A DNA stretch of 64,000 nucleotides from UBA2330 sp035443185 (GTDB lineage: Bacteria; Bacteroidota; Ignavibacteria; Tepidaquicellales; Tepidaquicellaceae): the NCBI GenBank assembly GCA_035443185.1, contig DAORRV010000007.1:1-64000 (forward strand), read 5' to 3'. The notes under the pieces are model-generated. The model saw only the letters and a list, made by a program, of their open reading frames with translations, made no database searches and had not been told where the DNA came from. Made by a program: the position numbers and the translations under genes. Of this stretch, positions 1 to 8,228 are shown piece after piece; position 1 is the first letter of the stretch; each line of letters starts with the position of its first letter.

Positions 1-642
1 CGAATGTTCGAAAAAGATGGCATTGAAAAATTTATTGGTGCAGGTGTTTACTACGGAGCTGCAATGACTGAAGCTGCTCTGTATAAAGATCAGAATGTAT
101 GCGTCCTCGGCGGTGCTAACTCTGCAGGTCAGGGCGCATTGTTTTTTTCGAGATATGCTAAATCAGTTACTATTATAATCAGAGCTGATTCACTTGGTAA
201 AGCAATGTCGAGTTATCTGGTTGAAAGAATTAATGCAACACAAAATATTACAGTATTAACTGATACGGAAGTTGATTCTGTATCCGGCAGTAATAAACTT
301 GAAAAAATATTTCTTCGGTGTAAAAATGAAGATAAGATCAAAGAGATGGATACTTCTGCTATATTTATTTTTATTGGGGCTGCTCCCAGAACAGAAATAT
401 GCAAAGGAATTATTGAGACCGATGAGAAGGGATTTATTTTAACTGGTCCGGATCTGCTTAATAAAAAAAATGTAACAAACGAATGGACACTTGAACGTGA
501 CCCATTTCTTCTTGAAACAAACATACCCGGAGTTTTTGCTGCCGGTGATATCCGGTCAGGTTCAGGTAAGCGTGTAGCAGCTGCTGTCGGTGAAGGATCG
601 GCTGCAATTGGTATGGTTCATAAATATCTTGAAACTGTCTGA
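1..642 (+). CDS. FAD-dependent thioredoxin-reductase-like oxidoreductase, C-terminal part
   Basis: The 5' end lies outside the window; the frame is open from base 1, so the ATG at 4 is probably internal. The visible 212 residues hold the NAD(P)H-binding Rossmann subdomain (GGANSAGQGA near residue 37, a GxGxxA/G-type loop) and the closing FAD-binding motif (GVFAAGDIRSG near residue 175), the usual order in the C-terminal half of TrxB-like flavoproteins. In this family the enzyme passes electrons from NAD(P)H through FAD to a disulfide. The redox CxxC of true TrxB is not visible in this part, so a TrxB-like enzyme, sometimes fused to a cyclic-nucleotide-binding domain, is equally possible. It ends at a TGA and is followed by a repeat element. 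Confidence 0.85.
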   Translation, partial: RMFEKDGIEKFIGAGVYYGAAMTEAALYKDQNVCVLGGANSAGQGALFFSRYAKSVTIIIRADSLGKAMSSYLVERINATQNITVLTDTEVDSVSGSNKLEKIFLRCKNEDKIKEMDTSAIFIFIGAAPRTEICKGIIETDEKGFILTGPDLLNKKNVTNEWTLERDPFLLETNIPGVFAAGDIRSGSGKRVAAAVGEGSAAIGMVHKYLETV

Positions 643-769
643 AAAAATGTTCGCCCGTATCCATACTCCGGTTTAGATACGCCAATGAACTTGAAACACC
701 GTTTCAATCACTCCTCCTGCCATTTATACCTGCAGATTACTTTTAGAGCCTGACCCCGCATGCTTCACG

Positions 770-903
770 CTGTCCGAAAACAAAAATTAAAGTTTGCTTA
801 AAAGGTTGCTTCCAAGACTCGAATGCTCAAAGAAGATTTTTTTTAAAGTTTTTTAAACTTAGGGTCTTAGAGCCTTTGAGGCAATTCCAACGTTTTCGGA
901 CAG
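770..903. repeat. Period-8 palindromic element with 12-bp terminal inverted repeats (copy 1)
   Basis: A perfect 12-bp inverted repeat, CTGTCCGAAAAC at 770-781 and GTTTTCGGACAG at 892-903, encloses two arms (803-834 and 855-888). The arms are built from 8-base units such as TCTTAGAG and CCTTTGAG on the right. It fills most of the 300-base space between two convergent genes. No ORF is inside. It resembles a MITE or hairpin element; the mobilising enzyme is unknown. Confidence 0.75.
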
Positions 904-943
904 TCTGCTTTCAGTAGAGAGTCGTTCATATTGGACTCACGTC

Positions 944-3055
944 TCAAAAATTAATTTCCACTCCAACATTTAACCTGTTAACTATATCACCTTCTATCAT
1001 GTCATTTCCGCTGCCGATGGTTTTCACTCCGTCTGTATAAGTCTCTGAATACTTTGCTGATATTTCAAAAAGCGGAAATGGTTTATACCGCATGACTGCA
1101 TACCATCTTCTGCCTTTTCCATAAAGAGCTATATTTGTCATGATCCCTTTTATATCATTTTCATATTCATAAATTCTGCTGTCATAATTTTCTGTATCAA
1201 AATAAATTATTCTCATGTCAAAGATAATTCCCCGAAAAGGCATCAGTCTCATATCAGAATAAAACAATCTTCCTTTACTACTCGCTCCGGACATATCATA
1301 CTTCACATTTACAAATTCAAATCTGCTCCTGAATCTAAGCGCATCTGTAAGCTGATAAATAAAACCCAGTCTTGCATTGAACTGACTTCTTCTGTCGGTG
1401 ATCTTTATATCCTGAAGATTTAAATTCTGTATGGTCTGTAAGTCTTCTTTTGTCTCACTCTTAATTTTCAGATTAATTACAAATCCTTTTTGTGCACGCC
1501 AGTCCGCGTTGAAAAGAAGATCATTTCCCGAAACAGGCAGCGGATTTAAATACGTCCTGTACGGAATTTTGAACTGATCAAAATACGCATTCAATACAAG
1601 TCCTTTCAAAGGCTTCAGAGTCAGCCCGGTATAAAATCCTCTTTCATTTCTCGTCTCTCCGCCTCTTTCACCGAATCCGGATGAATGGACAGAAATAAAA
1701 TCATATGGATAATTTCTGTATGACATGACAAGCTGAACCAATCCGGGAAATGAAAATGATACTGAATTGATCGATGCAACTGCACCAGAATTTGAATAAG
1801 TCCATTCGCCGAATGCATTCATATTTTTATAAAGTACATCATAATCACCTCCAAGTGAAGATGCTTTATCTCCGCTGAAATCGTATAATTCCCTGACTGT
1901 ATCTTTAATTACAGACCTTGAATATTTTCCCGACCAGTAAGTAATGCCAGTTCTCAGCAGACCTTTGGTGTAAGAAAATCTTCCGCCAAATAAATTTTCT
2001 TTAAGTGAGTTTTTCCTGTTTATCTCAGAAGAAGTCCTGTGATATCCGTCGATATAAATGGTAGATGCTTCTTCTGAAAATTCATCTACAGCAGCATCTA
2101 AATAATTATAAGAATAAAACAGATCCAGATAAAAATTATTCTGCTCAAGACTTACAGATGCGCCTCTGAAAAATTGAGATTCATTCACAGAGGAATAACC
2201 GTCTATTCCCTTACCTTTTCTTTTCAGCGGACTCACTGCGTCAATACCTTTTGAGAAATAGCTGGAGTTTGACAATGTAAGTCCCTGTCCGAAATTCAAA
2301 GAATAATCCCCTGCAATGAATTTTTTCAGGATCCCAAAACCTCCTCCTTCAATGTATCCCGATGTAAAATCATTTATGTATTTTTCACCCGGATCTTTTT
2401 CAAGTGTGAGATTTATTTCAAGATATTTATCTGAATTAATAGTTTTTCCCGATTTTCCAAATTTTGAATTTACAGAAGTATAGAGTTTGGGTTTTGTACC
2501 TTCATACTTTTGGGAAATGTAACCCGCTTTGGTCTGCAGATCCTGCAGAAATCTTGATCTTACACGTGTATTTAATTTATCAAAAAATGTAATTTCAGAT
2601 GTGTTATATCTGATTCCCGTCTCATCTATAATTACGTCAGTCTTTGATCTCCTGACAATGATATAAATTTTTATCATATCATAAAGTTCGATTGACATGC
2701 CTTCGATCTTCAGAAGTTCACGTTTGGATTTGAACTTACCAATTTCATTTCTGTAGTCAATTATTTTACGGGCAATGACGGAACTCACAAAAGGTATCAG
2801 ATCCAGTTCTTCATAGGTGATCATATTTAAGTCAAGAGGATTTCGCCGGAGGTTTTCGAGATTGTCTAATACTGCCGGTTCTTCAGCTTCGGGATCGAAA
2901 CTTTCGAGCAGCATTTCCTCACGGTAAAAATTTCTCAGGTCGGTCGTGTCACCTGTTTTCAAAGTGTCCTGAGAAAACAGCGGTGATGTTGCTGCAGAGT
3001 ACATTAAGTACATAATTGCTGTTAAGCAAAGTCTTCCAAATAATTTTCGTGTCAT
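944..3055 (-). CDS. Helix-hairpin-helix (ComEA-like) domain fused to outer-membrane beta-barrel
   Basis: The 703-residue product begins with a signal peptide (about residues 1-29). A helix-hairpin-helix region follows at about 70-133, with ComEA-like 'LNMITYEELDLIPF' and 'IGKFKSKRELLKIEG' segments. The rest, about 140-703, is rich in alternating aromatic and polar residues and ends in Phe, as expected for an outer-membrane beta-barrel. HHH repeats in ComEA bind DNA non-specifically; here the domain would sit on the periplasmic side of a barrel, so a role in DNA handling at the envelope is possible but unproven. Barrel proteins with an N-terminal HHH region are known in Bacteroidota. It stands alone, convergent with the flavoprotein gene. 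Confidence 0.8.
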   Translation of the reverse strand: MTRKLFGRLCLTAIMYLMYSAATSPLFSQDTLKTGDTTDLRNFYREEMLLESFDPEAEEPAVLDNLENLRRNPLDLNMITYEELDLIPFVSSVIARKIIDYRNEIGKFKSKRELLKIEGMSIELYDMIKIYIIVRRSKTDVIIDETGIRYNTSEITFFDKLNTRVRSRFLQDLQTKAGYISQKYEGTKPKLYTSVNSKFGKSGKTINSDKYLEINLTLEKDPGEKYINDFTSGYIEGGGFGILKKFIAGDYSLNFGQGLTLSNSSYFSKGIDAVSPLKRKGKGIDGYSSVNESQFFRGASVSLEQNNFYLDLFYSYNYLDAAVDEFSEEASTIYIDGYHRTSSEINRKNSLKENLFGGRFSYTKGLLRTGITYWSGKYSRSVIKDTVRELYDFSGDKASSLGGDYDVLYKNMNAFGEWTYSNSGAVASINSVSFSFPGLVQLVMSYRNYPYDFISVHSSGFGERGGETRNERGFYTGLTLKPLKGLVLNAYFDQFKIPYRTYLNPLPVSGNDLLFNADWRAQKGFVINLKIKSETKEDLQTIQNLNLQDIKITDRRSQFNARLGFIYQLTDALRFRSRFEFVNVKYDMSGASSKGRLFYSDMRLMPFRGIIFDMRIIYFDTENYDSRIYEYENDIKGIMTNIALYGKGRRWYAVMRYKPFPLFEISAKYSETYTDGVKTIGSGNDMIEGDIVNRLNVGVEINF

Positions 3056-3270
3056 GGCTCATCATATTTTCCACATAAAAATAATTAATCCCAGCCGTGA
3101 AAAAAAATTAAAATTTAGGCATTTGTGAAAAAACATGAATTCACCTGAGAACAAAAACATTGAGTTTGCCTGAGTATCAGATAGGACTTACAGTCTGTCT
3201 GGAAATGAAATTTTTAAGCGAAACTCTTTAATGCAATGATTTTTTCAAGAGAGGGTGTTTAAGAAATAAA

Positions 3271-3615
3271 TCACTTTTTCTTTTTATTGATTTTCAGACA
3301 GTTCACAAAATCTATTCCAAGATCGATCCATTTAGATAGTGTTTTTTCAGTTTTGAATCCGGATTCATTCACATATAAAAATCCTTTTAAAGGTCTTCCT
3401 GTAAAATCCATTTCACGTGCTGCCTGATCAGACAAAGCTTTTTCATATTTCTCTTCAATCACTCTTACTGTCAGATCATCTTTCATTACTCCAACTGACA
3501 TTTTACCTTTTATCATAAAAGCGATTCCACCGAACATTTTTTTCTCTTCAAATTCTATTCCTTTTTTCATTAATGCATTGCTGATTCTCTTTGATGTTTT
3601 TTCGTTGTATGCCAT
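3271..3615 (-). CDS. TfoX/Sxy N-terminal domain protein
   Basis: This 114-residue protein matches the TfoX N-terminal fold: the core 'KMFGGIAFMIKGKMSVGV' (about residues 26-43) and the later 'MDFTGRPLKGFLYV' segment are typical. Stand-alone TfoX_N proteins are common and their role is not established; only the two-domain TfoX/Sxy of gammaproteobacteria is a known competence regulator. The C-terminus is lysine-rich. The gene is cut off from its upstream neighbour by a low-complexity repeat and the assembly gap. Confidence 0.8.
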   Translation of the reverse strand: MAYNEKTSKRISNALMKKGIEFEEKKMFGGIAFMIKGKMSVGVMKDDLTVRVIEEKYEKALSDQAAREMDFTGRPLKGFLYVNESGFKTEKTLSKWIDLGIDFVNCLKINKKKK

Positions 3616-3616
3616 A

Positions 3617-3751
3617 TTTAAAAATTTTAAATTTTAAATTTTAAATTTTAANNNNNNNNNNNNNNNNNNNNNNNNNNNNNNNNNNNNNNNNNNNNNNNNN
3701 NNNNNNNNNNNNNNNNNNNNNNNNNNNNNNNNNNNNNNNNNNNNNNNNNNN
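3617..3751. other. Low-complexity AAATTTTAA repeat running into a 100-N scaffold gap
   Basis: Bases 3621-3651 are a tandem AAATTTTAA-type repeat of about four copies. Bases 3652-3751 are exactly 100 N, the usual placeholder for a gap of unknown size. The assembly probably broke in this repeat. Confidence 0.95.
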
Positions 3752-3957
3752 AATAAGTATCGAGATCTATTTTTGGGTCCATTCCTGCAAGTACATCTTC
3801 CCAACCTGAATCTTTTCCGTATAAAGCACTCGGAAATCTTTTGTTAAACGAATTAACCTGTGCCATTGCCATTCCTGTTTCATGACCGATAGATCAACAT
3901 TAAAAAGTTTAAATATCTCTGCGTTTTTATTACTTACCGGATCTGGATTGTTCAAAT
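3752..3957 (-). pseudogene. Frameshifted gene fragment beside the assembly gap
   Basis: Two overlapping minus-strand frames together look like one protein. The upstream frame (from a TTG at 3955) reads '...KLFNVDLS', and the downstream frame continues 'IGHETGMAMAQVNSFNKRF...GWEDVLAG' into the gap. A one-base shift near 3885-3895 would join them. There is no ATG or ribosome binding site, and stop codons lie just upstream, so the 5' end is either lost or this is a remnant. I do not recognise the family. Confidence 0.45.
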
Positions 3958-4204
3958 AAGTTTATTAGTTTTAAATTAAATTTTGTCTGATATTTCCAGA
4001 CTATTAAATTGCTTTAATTAATTCCTATTTAGTATTTAAAATCTTACCGCTTGTGAAGTGAAATTTCATTTATATAAATTTAAAAAATTTTATTTAATAC
4101 ATTAAGTTTTGATTCTGTAAAGATAAATATTATAATTATATGAAATTAGTAAATTAATTATATTGAAAGAAAAATTTTTATAACTCTAATTTTAATATTT
4201 ATTA

Positions 4205-4747
4205 ATGAGACTACTTATTGACATGGACGGCGTCATTGCAGACTTTGAAGGAGATTTTCTGAAGAGATGGAAAGATCTTCATCCTGAAAAAAATTATGTA
4301 CCGCTTGAAGAAAGAAAAGGATTTTATGTAAAAGAACAATATGAGGAAGATCACAGAGATCACGTTCAGGAGATCTATCTCAGCCCCGGCTTCTATCAAA
4401 ACCTCCCACCTATACCCGGTGCACTTGAAGCACTCCGAGAAATAAAAAATTCTTTGAATAATGTCTTTCTCTGCACAAGTCCCATGCTTCCTAAATATGA
4501 GAACTGTGTCCTTGAAAAATTTCACTGGGTATATGAACATCTCGGCACCGAATGGGTAAACAATATTGTCCTTACAAGAGATAAAACCATTGTGAGAGGC
4601 GATGTATTAATAGATGACAAACCTGATATTAAAGGGTCCGCCGAGCCTGAATGGGAACACGTGATTTATGATCAGCCATATAACAGAAACATAAAAGATA
4701 AAAGAAGACTTACCTGGCAAAACTGGAAAGAAGTTTTGGGGATTTGA
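4205..4747 (+). CDS. 5'(3')-deoxyribonucleotidase (NT5C family, HAD superfamily)
   Basis: The product (180 residues) starts with the HAD nucleophile motif DMDGVIADF (about residues 6-14). It also has the second HAD motif 'CTSP' near 90, a conserved Lys region near 127 and the 'LIDDKPD' motif near 136-142. These are the marks of the 5' nucleotidase, deoxy (NT5C) family, which dephosphorylates deoxyribonucleoside monophosphates in the cytoplasm and limits dNTP pools. Length fits the family. It is a single gene followed by a short hairpin and then a secreted HEAT-cyclophilin protein. Confidence 0.85.
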   Translation: MRLLIDMDGVIADFEGDFLKRWKDLHPEKNYVPLEERKGFYVKEQYEEDHRDHVQEIYLSPGFYQNLPPIPGALEALREIKNSLNNVFLCTSPMLPKYENCVLEKFHWVYEHLGTEWVNNIVLTRDKTIVRGDVLIDDKPDIKGSAEPEWEHVIYDQPYNRNIKDKRRLTWQNWKEVLGI

Positions 4748-4750
4748 TTG

Positions 4751-4774
4751 CCTTTAAGTCGCTGTGACTAAAGG
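4751..4774. other. Short hairpin after the deoxyribonucleotidase gene
   Basis: CCTTTA(A)GTC-GCTGT-GAC-TAAAGG forms a 9-bp stem with one bulge, starting 3 bases after the stop codon. No T-run follows, so it is at best a weak terminator. Confidence 0.3.
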
Positions 4775-4834
4775 ATTTATTATCTGACCTTCTTATAAAA
4801 ATAAGTTGTTTTTAATCAAAGTTTTAAATACAAA

Positions 4835-7009
4835 ATGAAAGTATTCAACTTGAAATTTTTAATACTTACTTCAATTATATTTTTAATACAAATATTTGAT
4901 GTAAATTCTCAGACCATTTCCAATCAGGTGTTTGAAATAATTGAACTGCAGGATAAAAGGTCACTTAGTATAAATGATAAACTAAAAACTTATCTACATT
5001 CTCTCGATTCGCTTATCCGTGAAAAATCAATTTACGCTCTTGCTAATATTGGTGATAGTAATACAGTCAGTTATCTCGATTTTCTTTTTGCAGGTCCGTT
5101 CAGTGATTATCCAAAGAAGAGTGATATCAAAGCTGCAGCTTTCATGCTCGGACAGATCAACTGTGATGCAAGTAGAAATATGCTTAGCACTATTTTAAAG
5201 AACAGATCTAATTATGAAAATGAAATGCTTGAATCGGGAAAATATGTTATCGAAGCTGTTGGAAAGATTGGGAATGAAAATAGTCTTCAGGAACTCATTC
5301 AGAGAGAGGACCTCATCTATTCTTCAGATGAACAAACCCGCTCTGCTGCTGCTATGGCAATCGCCGGGTTTGCACTTCGAAGGATCTCAAATGAAATGTC
5401 TGTTGAATTTTTAAAAAAGATCGTTAGCAATTCTTCAGATACAATCACTTTAAGAAATGCAGCATATGCATTCTGGAGAACAGGTGATAAAAATTTACTC
5501 CTAAATGCCCGACAGGAAATTTATGATCTCGTTGAATCAAAAGATGCACAGACGAGAATGTGGGCATACAATGCACTCGGAAAACTTAAAGATAATTTAC
5601 TTCTTCTATACACTCTAGAATCATTCACTTCTGAAATTGACTGGCGTGTAAAAGTAAACATGCTGAACTCACTCAGAAATTATAATATTGATTCAACAGC
5701 AGAACTCTTTCCGCAGATCATTACCACACTTGGAACTGCTATGGACGACATAAATCCAAACGTGTCACTCACAGCTGTAACAGTTACAGGACAGTTGTTT
5801 AAAGATATTAAAAACTCAAAGAATGAAACTGCAACTGCATTATCTGAATTAATGAAGGACGAACTTATCAATGCAATGAATACAGAAGATTCACTTTCTT
5901 CAGTTCAAAGAACTGAAATTGCAAATACATTATCCTTAATGTACAGAGATGAAATCAAAGATGATCTTTTCAAAACTTTTTATGAAACTAATGACTATGG
6001 TCTGAAAGGCGGCGTTGTCAGGGCATTTGGAAATTTTGACGATTATAAAATTTATGATGAAGTGCGTGACAGTGTCAGCGCTGAAGTGAAAAGATATAAC
6101 GACAGAAATAATATTACAATGGGAGATATGATTTCCGGTAAAGAACTTGCGAAGATATACAGAGGCTTTGTGGAAATGCTGTCTGCTCAGATGTCAAAAA
6201 CGAAAGGCGAAGACAGAAATCTTTTCAGGCTGATGTTCACAGAGTTTGTCGGATCGAAAGATCCTGTTATAACGGAAATTTGTCTCACGGCTCTGAAGGA
6301 TACAATATTTAGTGAATACAAAGATGAAACTGCTTCTATAATTTTATTTGATTATAATGAACTTGAGTATCCGCAGGACGAAGCTGTCATAATGGTTTTC
6401 ATTGACGCTATGAAAGATCTTAATAATAAAAATACTATTGAAGTACTTGAAAAAAATCTGAGCTATGGAAATTATGATATTGCAAAAGCATCTGCAGATG
6501 CACTTGAAAAGATCAAATTCAAAAGATACCCTGTTCACTTTACGCAGAGGTCTGATCTTGATAAAGCTTACTTAGAATTGATGGACGGGAAAAAGAATAT
6601 TGTAATCAAAACCAATAAAGGAAATATCAGAATAGAATTATTTCCCGATGCTGCTCCTCTTACAGTGCTAAATTTTTTAAAGCTATCTGAAAAGAATTAT
6701 TTTGACGGTACTATCTTTCACAGAGTCGTTCCGAATTTTGTGATACAGGGCGGAGATCCGACAGGTACAGGATACGGCGGACCCGGCTATTCTATAAGAA
6801 GTGAATTCTCACCGGTCGATTTTGGTACTGGATATCTTGGAATGGCTTCCAGCGGTAAAGACACAGAAAGCAGCCAGTTCTTTATCACGCATTCAGCCAC
6901 TCCGCATCTTGACGGCAGATATACTGTCTTCGGAAAAGTTACAGAAGGACTGGATGTTGTTGATATTATTATGATTGGGGATGTGGTTGAGGATGTGGTC
7001 GTGGAGTAG
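4835..7009 (+). CDS. Exported HEAT-repeat protein with C-terminal cyclophilin-type peptidyl-prolyl isomerase
   Basis: The 724-residue product has a signal peptide (about 1-25, ending NSQT). A long helical HEAT-repeat region follows at about 50-560, and a complete cyclophilin domain at about 588-724. Cyclophilin landmarks include 'GTIFHRVVPNFVIQGGDP', the FHRV Arg, 'SSQFFIT' and 'HLDGRYTVFGKV'. The isomerase would act in the periplasm on folding proteins, with the HEAT array as a client- or partner-binding scaffold (inference). The arrangement is known in this phylum but is not the usual single-domain cyclophilin. No operon partner is visible. Confidence 0.88.
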   Translation: MKVFNLKFLILTSIIFLIQIFDVNSQTISNQVFEIIELQDKRSLSINDKLKTYLHSLDSLIREKSIYALANIGDSNTVSYLDFLFAGPFSDYPKKSDIKAAAFMLGQINCDASRNMLSTILKNRSNYENEMLESGKYVIEAVGKIGNENSLQELIQREDLIYSSDEQTRSAAAMAIAGFALRRISNEMSVEFLKKIVSNSSDTITLRNAAYAFWRTGDKNLLLNARQEIYDLVESKDAQTRMWAYNALGKLKDNLLLLYTLESFTSEIDWRVKVNMLNSLRNYNIDSTAELFPQIITTLGTAMDDINPNVSLTAVTVTGQLFKDIKNSKNETATALSELMKDELINAMNTEDSLSSVQRTEIANTLSLMYRDEIKDDLFKTFYETNDYGLKGGVVRAFGNFDDYKIYDEVRDSVSAEVKRYNDRNNITMGDMISGKELAKIYRGFVEMLSAQMSKTKGEDRNLFRLMFTEFVGSKDPVITEICLTALKDTIFSEYKDETASIILFDYNELEYPQDEAVIMVFIDAMKDLNNKNTIEVLEKNLSYGNYDIAKASADALEKIKFKRYPVHFTQRSDLDKAYLELMDGKKNIVIKTNKGNIRIELFPDAAPLTVLNFLKLSEKNYFDGTIFHRVVPNFVIQGGDPTGTGYGGPGYSIRSEFSPVDFGTGYLGMASSGKDTESSQFFITHSATPHLDGRYTVFGKVTEGLDVVDIIMIGDVVEDVVVE

Positions 7010-7285
7010 GATTAAATTTTTCAGTAAAAATAAACATTGAAATAATCGGACAGGAAATTTAATTTGAAAATAGTTTTGGAAATAAGAATTCATAAAATCT
7101 AAACTGAATTCTGTGAAATGTTTTAAAGGATTTTTTAAATATATTAAAGGAGAAAAATAGTAGAATGAACAGATTAAAAAATTTCTAATAAAACCTTTGA
7201 AGAATTTTATTTTAAAAATATTTACAATAGGATTGTCTATTTACGGGTTCTGACTTATTTAAATTATTAATTTTAAAAAACATTT

Positions 7286-7375
7286 GTAGGCTCAGGCTTT
7301 AGCCTGAGGTGTAGTTTAGAAGTGAAGTTCAATTTTAAAGTAAATTTATTGTAGGCTCAGGCTTTAGCCTGAGGG
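7286..7375 (+). repeat. Two REP palindromes upstream of the RAYT gene
   Basis: Two copies of the perfect palindrome CTCAGGCTTTAGCCTGAG occur at 7291-7308 and 7356-7373. Both are preceded by GTAGG, so they lie in the same orientation. A stem of 8 bp with a TT loop and a conserved 5' flank is what REP sequences associated with RAYT transposases look like. Copies with the reverse polarity lie downstream of the transposase gene. Confidence 0.85.
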
Positions 7376-7421
7376 ATGATGGGTATCCGATTTTCAATAA
7401 TTCAGATAAAATATATGTAAC

Positions 7422-7439
7422 CGCATGTTTTAACGTGCG
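7422..7439. repeat. Diverged palindrome just before the RAYT start
   Basis: CGCATGTTTTAACGTGCG forms an 8-bp stem with one G-T type mismatch and a TT loop. It has the same 18-base geometry as the neighbouring REPs but a different sequence. It ends about 15 bases before the transposase start, so it could also affect translation. Confidence 0.5.
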
Positions 7440-7454
7440 AAATGAAAGGAGTTG

Positions 7455-7940
7455 ATGAATTTGATCAGAGAAAAAAAGCACAGATTAGAGAAAGAATTTT
7501 ATATTGGAGTAAAAACAGTTTCCTTTACAGCTTGTATTAAAAAAGAAGAAAAAGTATTTACCAACAATTTTATTTTTTCAATTTTCAGAGATAAATTAAT
7601 TGAATCAATAAAAAAATATGGTTGTGAGGCATTAATTTATTTATTCATGCCGGATCATCTGCATTTAATCCTGAAAGGTAAAAATAATGATTCAAATGTT
7701 ATTAAAGCGATAGATTTATTTAAACAAAAAACCGGATATTGGTTTTCACAGAATATGCTTTATTCAAAATGGCAAAAGGATTACTATGATCATATTCTAA
7801 GAGATAATGAAGACCTGAGAAGCCATATTTATTACATTTTAAACAATCCTGTTAGAGCAGGCATAGTAAGTAACTGGAAAGATTATGAGTTTAAAGGCTC
7901 GACAGTATTTGACTTTGATAAGTGGGATTTGAATCAATAA
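7455..7940 (+). CDS. REP-associated tyrosine transposase (RAYT, Y1/HUH family)
   Basis: This 161-residue protein has the HUH metal-binding motif in 'MPDHLHLI' (about residues 68-75). The conserved RAYT C-terminal block 'YYDHILRDNEDLRSHIYYIL' and 'NNPVRAGIV' includes candidate catalytic tyrosines. RAYTs nick and join single-stranded REP hairpins, and here two or three REP palindromes lie on each side, in inverted polarity. The ORF is uninterrupted and full length, so it may be active. An AAAGGAG at 7445-7451 precedes the start; the ATG at 7455 is chosen, but the TTG at 7452 or 7461 is possible. It sits directly beside a decayed sdhB. Confidence 0.9.
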   Translation: MNLIREKKHRLEKEFYIGVKTVSFTACIKKEEKVFTNNFIFSIFRDKLIESIKKYGCEALIYLFMPDHLHLILKGKNNDSNVIKAIDLFKQKTGYWFSQNMLYSKWQKDYYDHILRDNEDLRSHIYYILNNPVRAGIVSNWKDYEFKGSTVFDFDKWDLNQ

Positions 7941-8020
7941 AGAAAAACAACTAGATACTTTAAAGAGGATGTGATTGACATTATATTAAATAGATGATTA
8001 CTTTGTATTTATTAGTTTCA

Positions 8021-8205
8021 CGCAGTCTAAAGTCTGCGCTAACGAATCGTTTCTTTTAAAAATAAAATCTAGTATTACTATTGTGTTCCTTGTGTTTCAT
8101 TCCCGCAGTCTAAAGACTGCGGCTACAAATCGTTCCTTTAATAAAATATATTTAATATTACTGTTGCGATACCATGTGTATCATTCCCGCAGTCTAAAGC
8201 CTGCG
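8021..8205 (-). repeat. Three REP palindromes downstream of the RAYT gene, inverted polarity
   Basis: Palindromes occur at 8021-8038 (one mismatch), 8103-8122 (CCGCAGTCTAAAGACTGCGG, perfect 9-bp arms) and 8188-8205 (one mismatch). Each is followed by GCxxAC-type flanks and, in two cases, 'AATCGTT'. Read on the minus strand, the centre is CTTTAG as in the upstream copies, so the two sets face each other across the transposase gene. Confidence 0.85.
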
Positions 8206-8228
8206 CCTACAACGATCTTGTTTTACAA

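Noticed and set aside
3648..3872. 74-codon frame that includes the N run
   Set aside because: Half of it is translated from N bases; only the known part was used, as a frameshifted fragment.
7286..8205. CRISPR array made of the short palindromic repeats
   Set aside because: Spacing is irregular (tens to hundreds of bases), polarity inverts around the gene, and a RAYT lies between them; no cas gene is present.
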